Shown here: positions 35,318-44,223 of the stretch, piece by piece
Numbering within the stretch: the stretch's first letter is position 1
How the letters are laid out: each line of letters opens with the position of its first letter
NCBI RefSeq assembly: GCF_050296195.1
Contig: NZ_JBNKRB010000054.1
DNA: 64,000 nucleotides
From: Gynuella sp050296195
GTDB taxonomy: Bacteria; Pseudomonadota; Gammaproteobacteria; Pseudomonadales; Natronospirillaceae
Strand: one strand, 5' to 3'
The notes under the pieces: model-generated
The model's database searches: none
Told to the model about the DNA's origin: nothing
The model's input: only the letters and a program-made list of their open reading frames with translations
Program-made: the position numbers and the translations under genes

Positions 35318-35332
35318 GAATGATCGTTATCA
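35318..35332. promoter_or_regulatory. Fur-like box upstream of candidate small RNA
   Basis: GAATGAT C GTTATCA matches 10 of 14 positions of the 7-1-7 Fur consensus (TGATAAT n ATTATCA). The overlapping ATGATcgttATCAT also resembles an FNR/Anr site (TTGATnnnnATCAA, 8 of 10), so the identity of the regulator is open. TATCAT at 35328-35333 could be the -10 hexamer. Confidence 0.4.
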
Positions 35333-35339
35333 TAACAAA

Positions 35340-35468
35340 CTGTACTCGTTGAGGGGGAACAGGTGACGGACGTTCGTTTCGGTCTCAGCAGATGACCTCG
35401 ACGTTGTCAGTTCCGTCCGGAGTTGCATCTCTCACATTGCCATTTACTCCAGTAAATGGCAGCTTTTT
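35340..35468 (+). ncRNA. candidate RyhB-like iron-responsive small RNA
   Basis: The region ends in an excellent intrinsic terminator (35438-35468), yet no rightward gene lies upstream for 7 kb. Just before and into that stem is CTCACATTGC (35431-35440), identical to the 10-base core of the pairing region of E. coli RyhB. A Fur-like box sits at 35318-35332, close to where the promoter would be, giving a transcript of about 130 bases. Additional pairing is possible (GACGGA near 35369 with TCCGTC near 35413; GGTC/GACC between). A GTG-started 10-codon frame behind GAGGGGG (about 35350) is inside it. The 5' end is estimated from the -10-like hexamer. Neighbouring PFOR/GltD-like proteins are rich in Fe-S clusters. 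Confidence 0.5.
35438..35468 (+). terminator. intrinsic terminator with no annotated upstream gene
   Basis: Perfect 11-bp stem TGCCATTTACT / AGTAAATGGCA with loop CC, then GC and TTTTT. On the - strand the T-run is missing, so it serves a rightward transcript. Confidence 0.75.
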
Positions 35469-35635
35469 ACAAACCGCCTGCAGATTGCTGAAAACTCACG
35501 CATCAGATGTCGGAAACCGGTGGGTTGATGGCTTTCCCGATAGCCATTAGCGTGAACACGCCTAATATGGAATGATATCTTACTATTGGTGATAAGCTCT
35601 GTTTATAACATCCAGTGACATGTCAGGAGAACATC

Positions 35636-35917
35636 ATGAGTCAGACGAAATCGGTGCGGGTGTTGGTAACCGGTCGGGTTCAGGGGGTCGGATTTCGTTA
35701 TTCCACCAGACAAATGGCGGTATCTCTGGGGGTCACCGGTCATGCCAAAAACCTTGCCGATGGTCGGGTGGAAGTGCAGGCTCATGGGTCTCCAGCGGAA
35801 ATCGCTCAACTGTTGACCTGGCTGCGGCAGGGACCGGAATTTGCGAGGGTGGAACATCTGGAGACAGAAGATATTACTGGCACAGTACCAGCCGTGGATC
35901 GGTTTATAACGTTATAA
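35636..35917 (+). CDS. acyP: acylphosphatase
   Basis: 93 residues from the ATG at 35636, which follows AGGAG; an upstream in-frame ATG at 35615 overlaps the ribosome site and is unlikely. The signature VTGRVQGVGFRY contains the catalytic Arg, and KNLADGRVEVQAHG contains the catalytic Asn. Normal length for the family. Hydrolyses acyl phosphates such as acetyl phosphate or carbamoyl phosphate in the cytoplasm. Single gene located after the candidate small RNA. Confidence 0.93.
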   Translation: MSQTKSVRVLVTGRVQGVGFRYSTRQMAVSLGVTGHAKNLADGRVEVQAHGSPAEIAQLLTWLRQGPEFARVEHLETEDITGTVPAVDRFITL

Positions 35918-35927
35918 TGGCGTGGCG

Positions 35928-36254
35928 TTATTGTGTTTGCTTATGGGATGACGAGTGGAGCTGATGCAGGAACCGGATGTCGTTGTCAATCTTACAGATA
36001 GTTGCACCGTGCTCTTCCAGCAACAAAGCGCATCCCAAAGAGATCTGTTTAACCAGCACCCGGCATGATGGAAAAGCGCCAATCAGCTCTGCCAGCCTTT
36101 GCTCATGACCAGGATCAAGACCGGTCGGGCTTGACGTTGCACTGATTTCGGCTTCGATATTGCCCCGCTCATCAAGGAAGATAAATTCATCTGCACAGTT
36201 GAACTGTTGAGCAATTTCGTGGTTTTTGAAAGGAACGAGTGTAATCAACAGCAT
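35928..36254 (-). CDS. small NifX/NifB-type (dinitrogenase cofactor-like) domain protein
   Basis: 108 residues from the ATG at 36254 (MLLITLVPFKNHEIAQQFNC); the open frame extends back to 36335 but that part has no family features. The body resembles the dinitrogenase iron-molybdenum cofactor fold: an opening beta strand, NCADEFIFLDERG, and LVKQISLGCALLLEEHGATI near the end. Members bind iron or iron-molybdenum clusters; genes outside nif clusters are orphans of unknown role. It is convergent with acyP (10-base gap). Assignment is moderate. Confidence 0.5.
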   Translation of the reverse strand: MLLITLVPFKNHEIAQQFNCADEFIFLDERGNIEAEISATSSPTGLDPGHEQRLAELIGAFPSCRVLVKQISLGCALLLEEHGATICKIDNDIRFLHQLHSSSHKQTQ

Positions 36255-36491
36255 ACTCTCAAAGAGGCGTGATTTAATACTGGACAGATTACTGCAAACT
36301 GAAACAAAAATATTCAGACAGATCAGCGCTAACATTGTTTCATTCTGTAAAGTATCAGCGTTTTTTTGCCATTACCTCTGGGTAGACTATTCATCTGCTG
36401 CATGTGACTGTCGTGTTGAAAATACGAATCAACCGCAGACCTGCACAGGTGATCATGGTTAAATGATCGAAAAAGTATAAGGAGTTCTCCG

Positions 36492-37439
36492 TTGAGAATT
36501 GGTTTTGTGTTGATGCCCGGGTATTCATCAATCAGTTATGTATCGGCGATTGAAGCGCTGCTGGTATGTAATCAGTTGATGGGCGAAGAGTATTATCGCA
36601 TTGAAAATGCCTGCCTGACTGGCAACAGCTCTGTCTCTTCTCTGGGTAATAAAGTGACCTGCGAACATTGTGTAGACACTTTGGAACCTATGGATGCTTA
36701 CTTTATTGCCGGTACTTCTCCAGGGACCTATCAGTATGAAGAAGTACTTCATACCTGGCTGACGGGACTGGATCCGGACAGTGTGCTGGCTGGCATTGCC
36801 ACCGGCAGTTACGACCTTGCCAAGGCCGGACTGCTCAATGGTTATCGGGCGGTCATTCACTGGTGGAAGTATGAGGAGATCATGAGCTCCTTTAAGTCCG
36901 TGGTGTTATCAACCGATGTGTATGCGGTGGATCGCAACCGCTATACCTGCCGGGGGGGAACCGCCTCGCTGGATATGATGCTGTTTCTATTGGCCCGTCA
37001 GCAGGGGATGGAATTGGCGCAGGCGGTGGCGCAGTATTTCGTGGATGAGCGATTGGGAAATCACCCACGCATAGCTCCGGTTCCTCTGTCCAAACGTACA
37101 CAGGCGGAACAACCTAAACTGGCTGAAGCGTTGGCATTGATGGAAGCCAACATCGAGGAACCCTTAACGACAGATGATATTTCCGTTCATGTCAAAATAT
37201 CCCGTCGGCAACTGGAGCGACTGTTTAAGAAGCATCTTGATTCGGTGCCATCAAAATATTATCAACAGATCCGTCTTGAAAAAGCCCGCCAGATGTTGTT
37301 GAACAGCTCCGATAGCATTGCAGATATTGGTCTGAGCTGTGGCTTCTCCAGTGGTGCTCATTTCAGCACTGCATATCGTAGCCAATACGGTATTACGCCC
37401 AGCGAAGAACGCCGTCTTAGTCAACGAATTGCGCTCTGA
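36492..37439 (+). CDS. GlxA-type AraC-family regulator with DJ-1/PfpI-like N-terminal domain
   Basis: 315 residues from a TTG at 36492, supported by AAGGAG seven bases upstream. Residues 1-190 are a class-I glutamine-amidotransferase-like sensor (MRIGFVLMPGYSSISYVSAI; the usual nucleophile elbow is IATGSYDLAKAGLLNG, without Cys). Residues about 210-310 form two AraC helix-turn-helix units, with SDSIADIGLSCGFSSGAHFS and the terminal YGITPSE. Relatives include ArgR, CdhR and GbdR, which control arginine or quaternary-amine catabolism in Pseudomonas. As the arginine succinyltransferase operon starts 3.4 kb to the right, ArgR-like control is an attractive but unproved guess. Confidence 0.85.
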   Translation: MRIGFVLMPGYSSISYVSAIEALLVCNQLMGEEYYRIENACLTGNSSVSSLGNKVTCEHCVDTLEPMDAYFIAGTSPGTYQYEEVLHTWLTGLDPDSVLAGIATGSYDLAKAGLLNGYRAVIHWWKYEEIMSSFKSVVLSTDVYAVDRNRYTCRGGTASLDMMLFLLARQQGMELAQAVAQYFVDERLGNHPRIAPVPLSKRTQAEQPKLAEALALMEANIEEPLTTDDISVHVKISRRQLERLFKKHLDSVPSKYYQQIRLEKARQMLLNSSDSIADIGLSCGFSSGAHFSTAYRSQYGITPSEERRLSQRIAL

Positions 37440-37514
37440 TAAGGTGTTGGAAAAATCCGGTTTGGTTCAACGAAAATTGAGTGTCACTGGCTGCAGGTGC
37501 TTAGCATCGCATTT

Positions 37515-37559
37515 CTAAGGGGCCTATGAAAAACAGACCATTTTTCAGAAGTTCCCTAA
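37515..37559 (+). repeat. decayed copy of the 45-bp palindromic element
   Basis: Aligns without gaps over 45 bases to 10321-10365. The right arm is well kept (CCATTTTTCAGAAGTTCCCT), the left arm has several changes, so the hairpin is now imperfect. Confidence 0.55.
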
Positions 37560-37640
37560 ATATTGGGCAGAAATAGTGCAGATACTTTGTTGCAAATCCA
37601 CCGCGAATATATCTTATTGACTTGAAAGTGCCATTTGTTT

Positions 37641-37688
37641 TGCATACTGCTTGAAACAACACATGTTCATTTCAAATCCATGATTGGT
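37641..37688 (+). repeat. dispersed short repeat, copy 2
   Basis: Ungapped match to 10091-10138 at 35 of 48 positions, same orientation. Its core TTGAAA...TTTCAA keeps the stem of copy 1 with a changed base pair. Confidence 0.4.
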
Positions 37689-37959
37689 ACTTTTCACGTA
37701 ATGAATATGTTCTGTATTAGATAGTTTTTATGCAAAAAGACGCTTAATAAAGTGTTAAAAATAAAAAATGTTTCTGATTTTGTTTTCGTATTTTTTATGT
37801 GCGATTGATTTAAAAAATTTTTCAGGTCGTTGCTTCCTATTATTTCGATAAATTCTTTATAAAGATAGCGAAAATCTGTCGAAGTATCCTACTAATGCTT
37901 TATAGGGGGGCCTTCTGTGCGGGCATATGATGCGTGAAGGAAACAGAGGAGGCAGATGT

Positions 37960-38865
37960 ATGAATCAAATGATAAGTCCGGTAAAAACCACTGAGTTTCA
38001 AAAAAGTATAATTGATTCCACCATATGGAATGACTTCCAGTATCGTGATGATGATATTGTGATTGGCACCTATTCAAAATCAGGAACAACCTGGATGCAG
38101 CAGATTGTGGCGCAACTGATTTTTTCGGGTGAAGAAAAACATGATGTGGCCGAAATATCCCCTTGGCTCGACTTTGCTTTTGTACCAAAAGAAATTACGT
38201 TGGCCCAGCTTGAGGCTCAGTCGCACAGGCGTTTTATCAAAACTCATTTGGCGGCAGATGCGCTGTTGTTCAACGATAACGCCAAATATATTTATATCGG
38301 TCGTGATGGTCGGGATGTGTTGTGGAGTTTATACAACCATGTCGTGAATATTGATCATGATCAACAGCAACAACTGGCTGAAAATTCAGGCAAAGTCGAG
38401 GCTCCACAAATGCCTCGTCTTGATATGTCCGTGGTTGAATTTTTTCACTATTGGCTGGATTCTGATGGCGAACCTTTCTGGTCATTCTGGCATCACATTC
38501 GTTCCTGGTGGGCTGTACGCAATTCACCGAATGTCCTGATGGTACATTTTGCCAATCTCAAGCAGGACATGGCTGGTGAAATACGCAGGATTGCAGAGTT
38601 TATTGAACAACCGATCGATGAATCAATATGGCCGGATATTCTGCGGCATTGCAGTTTTGAGCATATGAAACGCCATGCGGAAAAATATGTACCCGTTGGT
38701 GGTGCAATCTGGAAAGGTGGTGCGCAGACGTTTATGAATAAGGGTAACAATGGTCGCTGGCGGGATGTTCTGAGTGCCTCGGAGATCGAAAAATATGAAC
38801 AGTTCGTTACCCGTGAACTGGATAGTGACTGTGCTCATTGGTTGGCCACCGGCGAACTGCGCTGA
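37960..38865 (+). CDS. PAPS-dependent sulfotransferase
   Basis: 301 residues from the ATG at 37960, preceded by GAGGAGG; the frame opens earlier at 37927. The 5'-phosphosulfate loop is IVIGTYSKSGTTWMQQI and the 3'-phosphate motif is YIGRDGRDVLWSLYNH, both hallmarks of cytosolic sulfotransferases of the Sulfotransfer_1 group. A C-terminal WRDVLSASEIEKYE also fits. It transfers sulfate from PAPS to a hydroxyl of a small molecule; the acceptor cannot be inferred. Stand-alone gene, convergent with the next. Confidence 0.85.
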   Translation: MNQMISPVKTTEFQKSIIDSTIWNDFQYRDDDIVIGTYSKSGTTWMQQIVAQLIFSGEEKHDVAEISPWLDFAFVPKEITLAQLEAQSHRRFIKTHLAADALLFNDNAKYIYIGRDGRDVLWSLYNHVVNIDHDQQQQLAENSGKVEAPQMPRLDMSVVEFFHYWLDSDGEPFWSFWHHIRSWWAVRNSPNVLMVHFANLKQDMAGEIRRIAEFIEQPIDESIWPDILRHCSFEHMKRHAEKYVPVGGAIWKGGAQTFMNKGNNGRWRDVLSASEIEKYEQFVTRELDSDCAHWLATGELR

Positions 38866-38886
38866 TGGCCGAAACAAAGTGGATGG

Positions 38887-40536
38887 TCAACGGACCAGAT
38901 TCTGAATATTGGTATATTCCGAAAGATTTCTGAGTGATTGTTGCTGCTGTTGTCGCATGCGCTTCAGGTTTTCAATCATGGAGCGCATTTCCTGTAATCG
39001 TGGGTCGGTATCTCTGTTGTCAAGATCAAAGCGATCAGGCAGGTTTTCCAGAAAGCTGAATCGAGCCGCTTCGGGAATCGTTACCTGTGGTTGACGATCT
39101 AATACTGACACATGGTTGTCCGTAGTAGAGATGTTGCGCATGGAACTGGCAATCCATTGTTGCATATGCGATGAATGATGGCTGTGTTGTGGGGAGCCGG
39201 CACTATTTGCAACAGTTTGCTGCTTTGTAACTTCCCAGTTAACCTCATAGCTGCTGTGATGACGGCTGGAACGCTCGTCAAAGCGGGTAAGTGGCGGATT
39301 GAGCACAGAGGAAAAGTCCGGCATCATGCCATAAGATAATCTCACTAATGTGTGGGCATCACGGGCTTCCAGTGTGGCATCGTCAAACTGGAAAAAGCTC
39401 AGTGCTGAATCCACATGCAGGCTGTCGCCGGATTCCGTACTTACGGTCTGTTCCAAGCGGGTATATGGGCCCGTGTTTGGTTGCATTTCAAAGTTTTTCA
39501 GATGAACTTCCTGCACCAGTAATACCTGGCCATCTTCACTGAGCGCAACACCACTCTGTTTGATGCTGCCCTGAAACTCACCGGAATCATTGTTGAGGTC
39601 ATAATCCGAGGCAACGGAACCAAGATAAATAGCACCCACACCTGTTGATGCCAGTGATTCAACCGACTGCCCCTGGTCGTTAAAACTCATAAAGCCCAAC
39701 TGGCTGTAAATAGAGTCATTTTCGTCGATCCAACCGTTACCATCCTCATCATATTGTCTGAGTTCATCAAATCCATGACCTGTGGCCGGTCCAAACATTT
39801 CATTGCCATTATCAATGGTACCGTTGTGGTTTTTGTCGAACACCAGAAATCCGCTACCAGCCGCGGTCTGTGAGACGGTGTCGAGTTTGCCATCGGCATT
39901 GAGATCGAACTCAAAGGTTAAATCTGATAACTCAACCGCACCGCCGTTGATGTTAATCATCAAGGGGTCAATCAGATCCACATTGCCGACAAACGTATTG
40001 GTTTGCTGTTGTTCTACATTTCGGTTGAAGTCCAGTGCCAGCATAAAATCGATACTGCGGCCATCTTCAGTGGTGACCTGCCCAAGAGCTTCCATCGACA
40101 GTGTCTCCTCATGCTCGATGGTCAGTACACTGCCGACGGAGACATACACATCGCTGTCAACCTGCTGACTTTGGCTGGCGGGGAATACCCGGCTGACGGT
40201 GATTTCGGTGTCCGTCAGTTGTTGTGACAACTGTTGCGCCAGATAACTGGAAGTATGTTCGCTGGTGCTGCCGCTGTCCTGATGGGTGACAGAGGAATGG
40301 GTGCTGATTTGCTGCTGCTCAGTGGTCGTGGTTGACAGGCTCAACGTAATACCAGCACTTTGTGATGCATCACGCTGCTGGTCTGAAGGGGAGGTCTGAC
40401 TCTGTGTTGATGATTCAGCCGTGGCCTGATCCTGTTCCTGGTCAGTGATGGTGACCGTCAGATTGGTGAGCTCGGAAGTCTGCACTGATTGGGTTTGCTG
40501 ACCGTTTAATAACACGTGTGAATCACTGATTTTCAT
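38887..40536 (-). CDS. large Gln/Ser/Thr-rich protein with calcium-loop repeats
   Basis: 549 residues from the ATG at 40536 (AGAGGA six bases upstream). No signal peptide is obvious; the N-terminal 110 residues are Gln/Ser/Thr-rich and disordered-looking. The central part (about 225-330) has dockerin/EF-hand-like Asp loops: DLNADGKLDTVSQ, DKNHNGTIDNGNEMFG, YDEDGNGWIDENDSIYSQLG and DYDLNNDSGEFQG. This loop string is common in uncharacterised marine gammaproteobacterial proteins. A second coiled, Gln-rich region ends the protein (RQQQQQSLRNLSEY). Function unknown; calcium-dependent folding is suggested. Confidence 0.75.
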   Translation of the reverse strand: MKISDSHVLLNGQQTQSVQTSELTNLTVTITDQEQDQATAESSTQSQTSPSDQQRDASQSAGITLSLSTTTTEQQQISTHSSVTHQDSGSTSEHTSSYLAQQLSQQLTDTEITVSRVFPASQSQQVDSDVYVSVGSVLTIEHEETLSMEALGQVTTEDGRSIDFMLALDFNRNVEQQQTNTFVGNVDLIDPLMININGGAVELSDLTFEFDLNADGKLDTVSQTAAGSGFLVFDKNHNGTIDNGNEMFGPATGHGFDELRQYDEDGNGWIDENDSIYSQLGFMSFNDQGQSVESLASTGVGAIYLGSVASDYDLNNDSGEFQGSIKQSGVALSEDGQVLLVQEVHLKNFEMQPNTGPYTRLEQTVSTESGDSLHVDSALSFFQFDDATLEARDAHTLVRLSYGMMPDFSSVLNPPLTRFDERSSRHHSSYEVNWEVTKQQTVANSAGSPQHSHHSSHMQQWIASSMRNISTTDNHVSVLDRQPQVTIPEAARFSFLENLPDRFDLDNRDTDPRLQEMRSMIENLKRMRQQQQQSLRNLSEYTNIQNLVR

Positions 40537-40854
40537 GCGCCATCCTCTGCTGGGTCTCAAGGCTTATGGATCAAATCGGCGCGACCTTTAAAAACATTAA
40601 GGCCTTTAGGTTATCAGCGGCAATATTTTGCCGGTCATTCACTTATAAGACGTACGGACATCGCAATATCTGTAACATGTCCCTTCCATCGCAGCGGGGA
40701 ATCCGCAAATATATAACCGTCTGTCGCAACTCCGTAAGGGGTTCGAGCCGGATTGTCCCTAGAATGTATTGAGCCGGGTTGCATGGTATTGGCTGCACAC
40801 ACACGTTCAGTCATTCCAGGCCTATTTGACTTTTAGTATCAGCAAGGAAAAAAC

Positions 40855-42072
40855 ATGAAAGATTCCAAGCCCTCCGTCAGTAGAGATTTATTTGATCAGG
40901 TTATGGTGCCAAATTATTCCCCGGCGAAGATCATTCCTGTGCGAGGACAGGGGTCGCGACTTTGGGATCAGGAAGGTCGTGAGTACATCGATTTTGTGGC
41001 CGGTATCGCCGTGAATGCGCTGGGTCATTCCCATCCGCGGTTGGTGCAGACCTTGAAAGACCAGGGTGAAAAACTCTGGCACCTGGCCAATATTATGACC
41101 AACGAGCCGGCACTGCGGCTGGCGGCCAGGTTATGTGAGCTGACATTTGCCGAGAAAGTATTTTTCTGCAACTCCGGAGCCGAGGCCAATGAAGCGGCAC
41201 TCAAACTGGCCAGACGTTATGCCTATGATCATTACGGAGAGCAGAAACACGAAATTATTTCCACGTTGAACAGTTTCCATGGCCGGACACTGTTTACCGT
41301 CAGTGTCGGTGGTCAGGCAAAATATAAACAGGGCTTTGAACCCACTCCTGGTGGTATTTCCCACGTACCCTATAACGATCTTGCGGCTATGGAAGCCGCG
41401 ATCAGCGATAAAACCTGTGCCGTCATCATTGAACCGGTTCAGGGAGAAGGTGGGGTTCATCCGGCTAAAGAAGGTTATCTGGAAGCGGTTAAAGCGCTGT
41501 GTGAAAAACACAATGCACTGTTGATTTTCGACGAGATCCAAACCGGCATGGGCCGCAGCGGCAAGTTGTTCGCCTATGAAAAATACGGTGTGGTGCCAGA
41601 CATTTTGACGTCTGCCAAAGCGCTGGGTTGCGGATTCCCGATCGGCGCAATGCTGACTACCGACAAAATCGCTGCCAGCTTCACCATCGGTACGCATGGT
41701 TCTACATTTGGGGGAAATGCCCTGGCATGTGCAGTCGGTGAAGTTGCTCTTGAGCTGTTGTCAGATCCGGAGCTGTTACAGCATGTTGAGACCACTGCAA
41801 CAAAATTGACGTCTCGACTTCAGGCACTTGGCGAGCAGTATGGAATGTTCCAGGCAATCCGAAACTGTGGTTTGCTGATCGGCTGCGAAATGTCCCCTGC
41901 TTATCAGGACCGTGCCAAAGATCTGGTGAACATCGGCCATACGGAAGGCGTGCTGTTGCACGTAGCCGGACCCAATGTCCTGCGTCTGTTACCACCTTTG
42001 AACATGACTGATGAAGAACTTGAGGACGGTTTGCAGAGAATTGCCAACGCCATGGCGAAAATGGCGGGCTGA
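40855..42072 (+). CDS. astC: succinylornithine / acetylornithine aminotransferase
   Basis: 405 residues of class III PLP aminotransferases. Typical pieces: FCNSGAEANEAALKLAR, AVIIEPVQGEGGVHPAK, LLIFDEIQTGMGRSGKLF and the PLP lysine in LTSAKALGCGFPIGAM. It removes the alpha... terminal amino group of N2-succinylornithine with 2-oxoglutarate, giving N-succinylglutamate semialdehyde. First gene of a five-gene operon with a 5-base gap to aruF. The same protein could also act in arginine synthesis as argD; the operon makes the catabolic role the main one. Confidence 0.93.
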   Translation: MKDSKPSVSRDLFDQVMVPNYSPAKIIPVRGQGSRLWDQEGREYIDFVAGIAVNALGHSHPRLVQTLKDQGEKLWHLANIMTNEPALRLAARLCELTFAEKVFFCNSGAEANEAALKLARRYAYDHYGEQKHEIISTLNSFHGRTLFTVSVGGQAKYKQGFEPTPGGISHVPYNDLAAMEAAISDKTCAVIIEPVQGEGGVHPAKEGYLEAVKALCEKHNALLIFDEIQTGMGRSGKLFAYEKYGVVPDILTSAKALGCGFPIGAMLTTDKIAASFTIGTHGSTFGGNALACAVGEVALELLSDPELLQHVETTATKLTSRLQALGEQYGMFQAIRNCGLLIGCEMSPAYQDRAKDLVNIGHTEGVLLHVAGPNVLRLLPPLNMTDEELEDGLQRIANAMAKMAG

Positions 42073-42077
42073 TAAAT

Positions 42078-43091
42078 ATGCAGATCGTACGCCCGGTTAA
42101 TGTCATCGATATTCCGGCAATCGAACGATTGCTGGTTGAGAATGGTGTCAATGTCACCAGTTTGCCGCAGGATCGTGAACGCCTGGCAGACATTGTCAGT
42201 CTGTCTACCAAGTCATTCAATCTGGAACAGGAAGCTGTAGAGTTTCCGTTCTTTATGTTTGTGTTGGAGGATCTTGAGACCGGCAGCGTAATTGGCGTGT
42301 GCGGTCTGGAAGCATCTGCTGGTTCAGGCTATCCGTTTTTCAACTATCGCCTGGAGGATCTGATTCATGCTTCCCATCACCTGGAAGTGAAAAACCAGAT
42401 CCCGGTATTGCATTTGTCCCATGAGTTGACTGGTTCAACCGTATTGAAGTCATTTGCGATGAAGCCCGAACATAAGCATAGCGATGGTTTTGCGCTGTTG
42501 GTACGTGCCAGATTGATGTTTTACTGCGCTTTTCAGTCTCTGTTTTCAGATCGTTTGTGTACCGAAATACAGGGGGTTTTGAATGAGCAGGGAGAGTCCG
42601 AGTTCTGGAACAGTATTGGACAGAAATTCTTCGATATCGATTTTGCCACGGCAGACTATTATGCCGGTGTCAAAAGTAAAACCTTTATCGCTGAGCTGAT
42701 GCCTCAGCATCCGATCTACCTGCCGCTGCTGAGTCCGGAAGCCCAGGAAACTATCAATCGCGAACACCCTCAGACCCAGATGAACTGTCAGCTGTTTTTG
42801 GCCGAAGGTTTTAATAAAACCCGGTTTGTGGACATTTTTGATGGTGGTCCGGTCTTGATGGCACAAAAGCAATCCCTGAAGACTCTTAAGGATTATCACG
42901 CCAAACAGATTAAGGTGAGTCATCAAGTAGGGGGATTAAAATATTTGATCAGTAATCAGAGCCTGCGGGACTTCCGTTGTGTCATCGGTAATCTGGTGGA
43001 CGGTGTGGGAGATACTGTTCGCATTAATCCGGAAATTGCTGACGCTCTGCAACTGGAAGCCGGCACTGTAGCCGGTTACTCGATGTTATAA
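42078..43091 (+). CDS. aruF: arginine/ornithine N-succinyltransferase, alpha-type subunit
   Basis: 337 residues of the AstA family, transferring succinyl from succinyl-CoA to arginine. Start MQIVRPVNVIDIPAIERLL, then FNYRLEDLIHASHHLEV, HLSHELTGST and LMPQHPIYLPLLSPEAQ. It is a paralogue of the next gene; the two together resemble AruF and AruG, the heteromeric enzyme of Pseudomonas, whereas enterics have one AstA. Only 5 bases from astC and 9 from aruG. Confidence 0.9.
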   Translation: MQIVRPVNVIDIPAIERLLVENGVNVTSLPQDRERLADIVSLSTKSFNLEQEAVEFPFFMFVLEDLETGSVIGVCGLEASAGSGYPFFNYRLEDLIHASHHLEVKNQIPVLHLSHELTGSTVLKSFAMKPEHKHSDGFALLVRARLMFYCAFQSLFSDRLCTEIQGVLNEQGESEFWNSIGQKFFDIDFATADYYAGVKSKTFIAELMPQHPIYLPLLSPEAQETINREHPQTQMNCQLFLAEGFNKTRFVDIFDGGPVLMAQKQSLKTLKDYHAKQIKVSHQVGGLKYLISNQSLRDFRCVIGNLVDGVGDTVRINPEIADALQLEAGTVAGYSML

Positions 43092-43100
43092 GGAACCATC

Positions 43101-44147
43101 ATGTATCTGATTCGCCCGATCGTCAACGATGAAACGGAAGTGCTGTTCAAAATGGCACAGGACTCCGGTATCGGCGTGACCACGTTACCTGCCAATTATG
43201 ATCGAATGATGGCCAAAGTCAGCCGTTCGGTGAAATCCTTTGCCGACCAGGTTGAACAAAAAGATGCCTTGTACCTGTTCGTGCTGGAAGACACACAAAG
43301 CGGTGACATCATTGGTATCAGCGCAATTGAAAGCCAGATTGGTCACCAGGATGTCTGGTACAACTACCGGTTGGGCAATACCGTCCATGCCTCTCAGGAA
43401 CTCGGAGTGCATAAACAGATCGCCACTCTGTTTCTCAGCAACGACCAGACCGGCATGAGTGAGCTGTGTACGCTCTATTTGAAGCCTCAGTATCGTAAAG
43501 GAATGAATGGCCGGTTTTTGAGTAAAAGCCGATATTTGTTTCTGGCGGAATTCAGCGAGCGCTTCTCTGAATACGTGATTGCCGAAATGCGCGGGTTTTC
43601 TGATGTTCAGGGACATTCACCTTTCTGGGAAAGCCTTGGCCGGCACTTTTTCTCCATGGAGTTTCGCAAGGCCGATTATCTGACCGGTCTGGGTAACAAA
43701 GCCTTCATTGCCGAGCTGATGCCCAAATATCCCATCTACGTCCCGTTTCTGTCGCCAGAGGCACAGGCCGTCATTGGTCGGGTGCATGAAAACACCGAGC
43801 CGGCGTTGGCCCTGTTGGAGCAGGAAGGGTTTCGAAAAAACAACTATCTCGACATTTTTGATGCCGGTCCTTCTGTGCAGTGCCGGTTACGGGAGATTCG
43901 TGCCGTGCGTGCCAGCCGGTTATTCCGGGTGAAGGTACGTACCGAAGTCGCTGCTATTAAAGAACCCAAGATGGACACCGTGATGGTGTGTAACCGGCAA
44001 CTGGCAGACTGGCGGGTCATTACCTGCAGCCGGTTTAACTTCACCAATGACCAGGTCACGTTGACACCTGAACAGGCAGCTGTTCTGGGCAGTGGAGAGG
44101 GTGATGTGGTGCGGGCAGTAGGAATTTCCCCCGAACATAAATTCTGA
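43101..44147 (+). CDS. aruG: arginine N-succinyltransferase, beta-type subunit
   Basis: 348 residues of the AstA family (MYLIRPIVNDETEVLFKMAQ, WYNYRLGNTVHASQELGVHK, FLSNDQTGMSELCTLYL, ELMPKYPIYVPFLSPEAQ), closely related to the preceding gene. First step of the arginine succinyltransferase pathway. The 76-base gap before astD is the longest inside the operon. Confidence 0.93.
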   Translation: MYLIRPIVNDETEVLFKMAQDSGIGVTTLPANYDRMMAKVSRSVKSFADQVEQKDALYLFVLEDTQSGDIIGISAIESQIGHQDVWYNYRLGNTVHASQELGVHKQIATLFLSNDQTGMSELCTLYLKPQYRKGMNGRFLSKSRYLFLAEFSERFSEYVIAEMRGFSDVQGHSPFWESLGRHFFSMEFRKADYLTGLGNKAFIAELMPKYPIYVPFLSPEAQAVIGRVHENTEPALALLEQEGFRKNNYLDIFDAGPSVQCRLREIRAVRASRLFRVKVRTEVAAIKEPKMDTVMVCNRQLADWRVITCSRFNFTNDQVTLTPEQAAVLGSGEGDVVRAVGISPEHKF

Positions 44148-44223
44148 CGATAAGAACTGGTCTGACACGCAGGTGCTGTTATCCAGAATATAACATTTAT
44201 TTAACCGAATTACGGAGTTCACG

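Larger units (their letters stand above)
37440..37959. other. 520-base gap with decayed repeat elements
   Basis: No coding potential. It contains a decayed copy of the 45-bp palindromic element (37515-37559) and a second copy of a short dispersed repeat (37641-37688). The right part is very AT-rich and should hold the sulfotransferase promoter. Confidence 0.5.

Noticed and set aside
35320..35333. FNR/Anr site as the sole explanation for ATGATcgttATCAT
   Set aside because: Outer bases do not fit TTGAT/ATCAA, it is about 500 bases from the PFOR operon start, and Fur fits the RyhB-like context equally well; left as an alternative.
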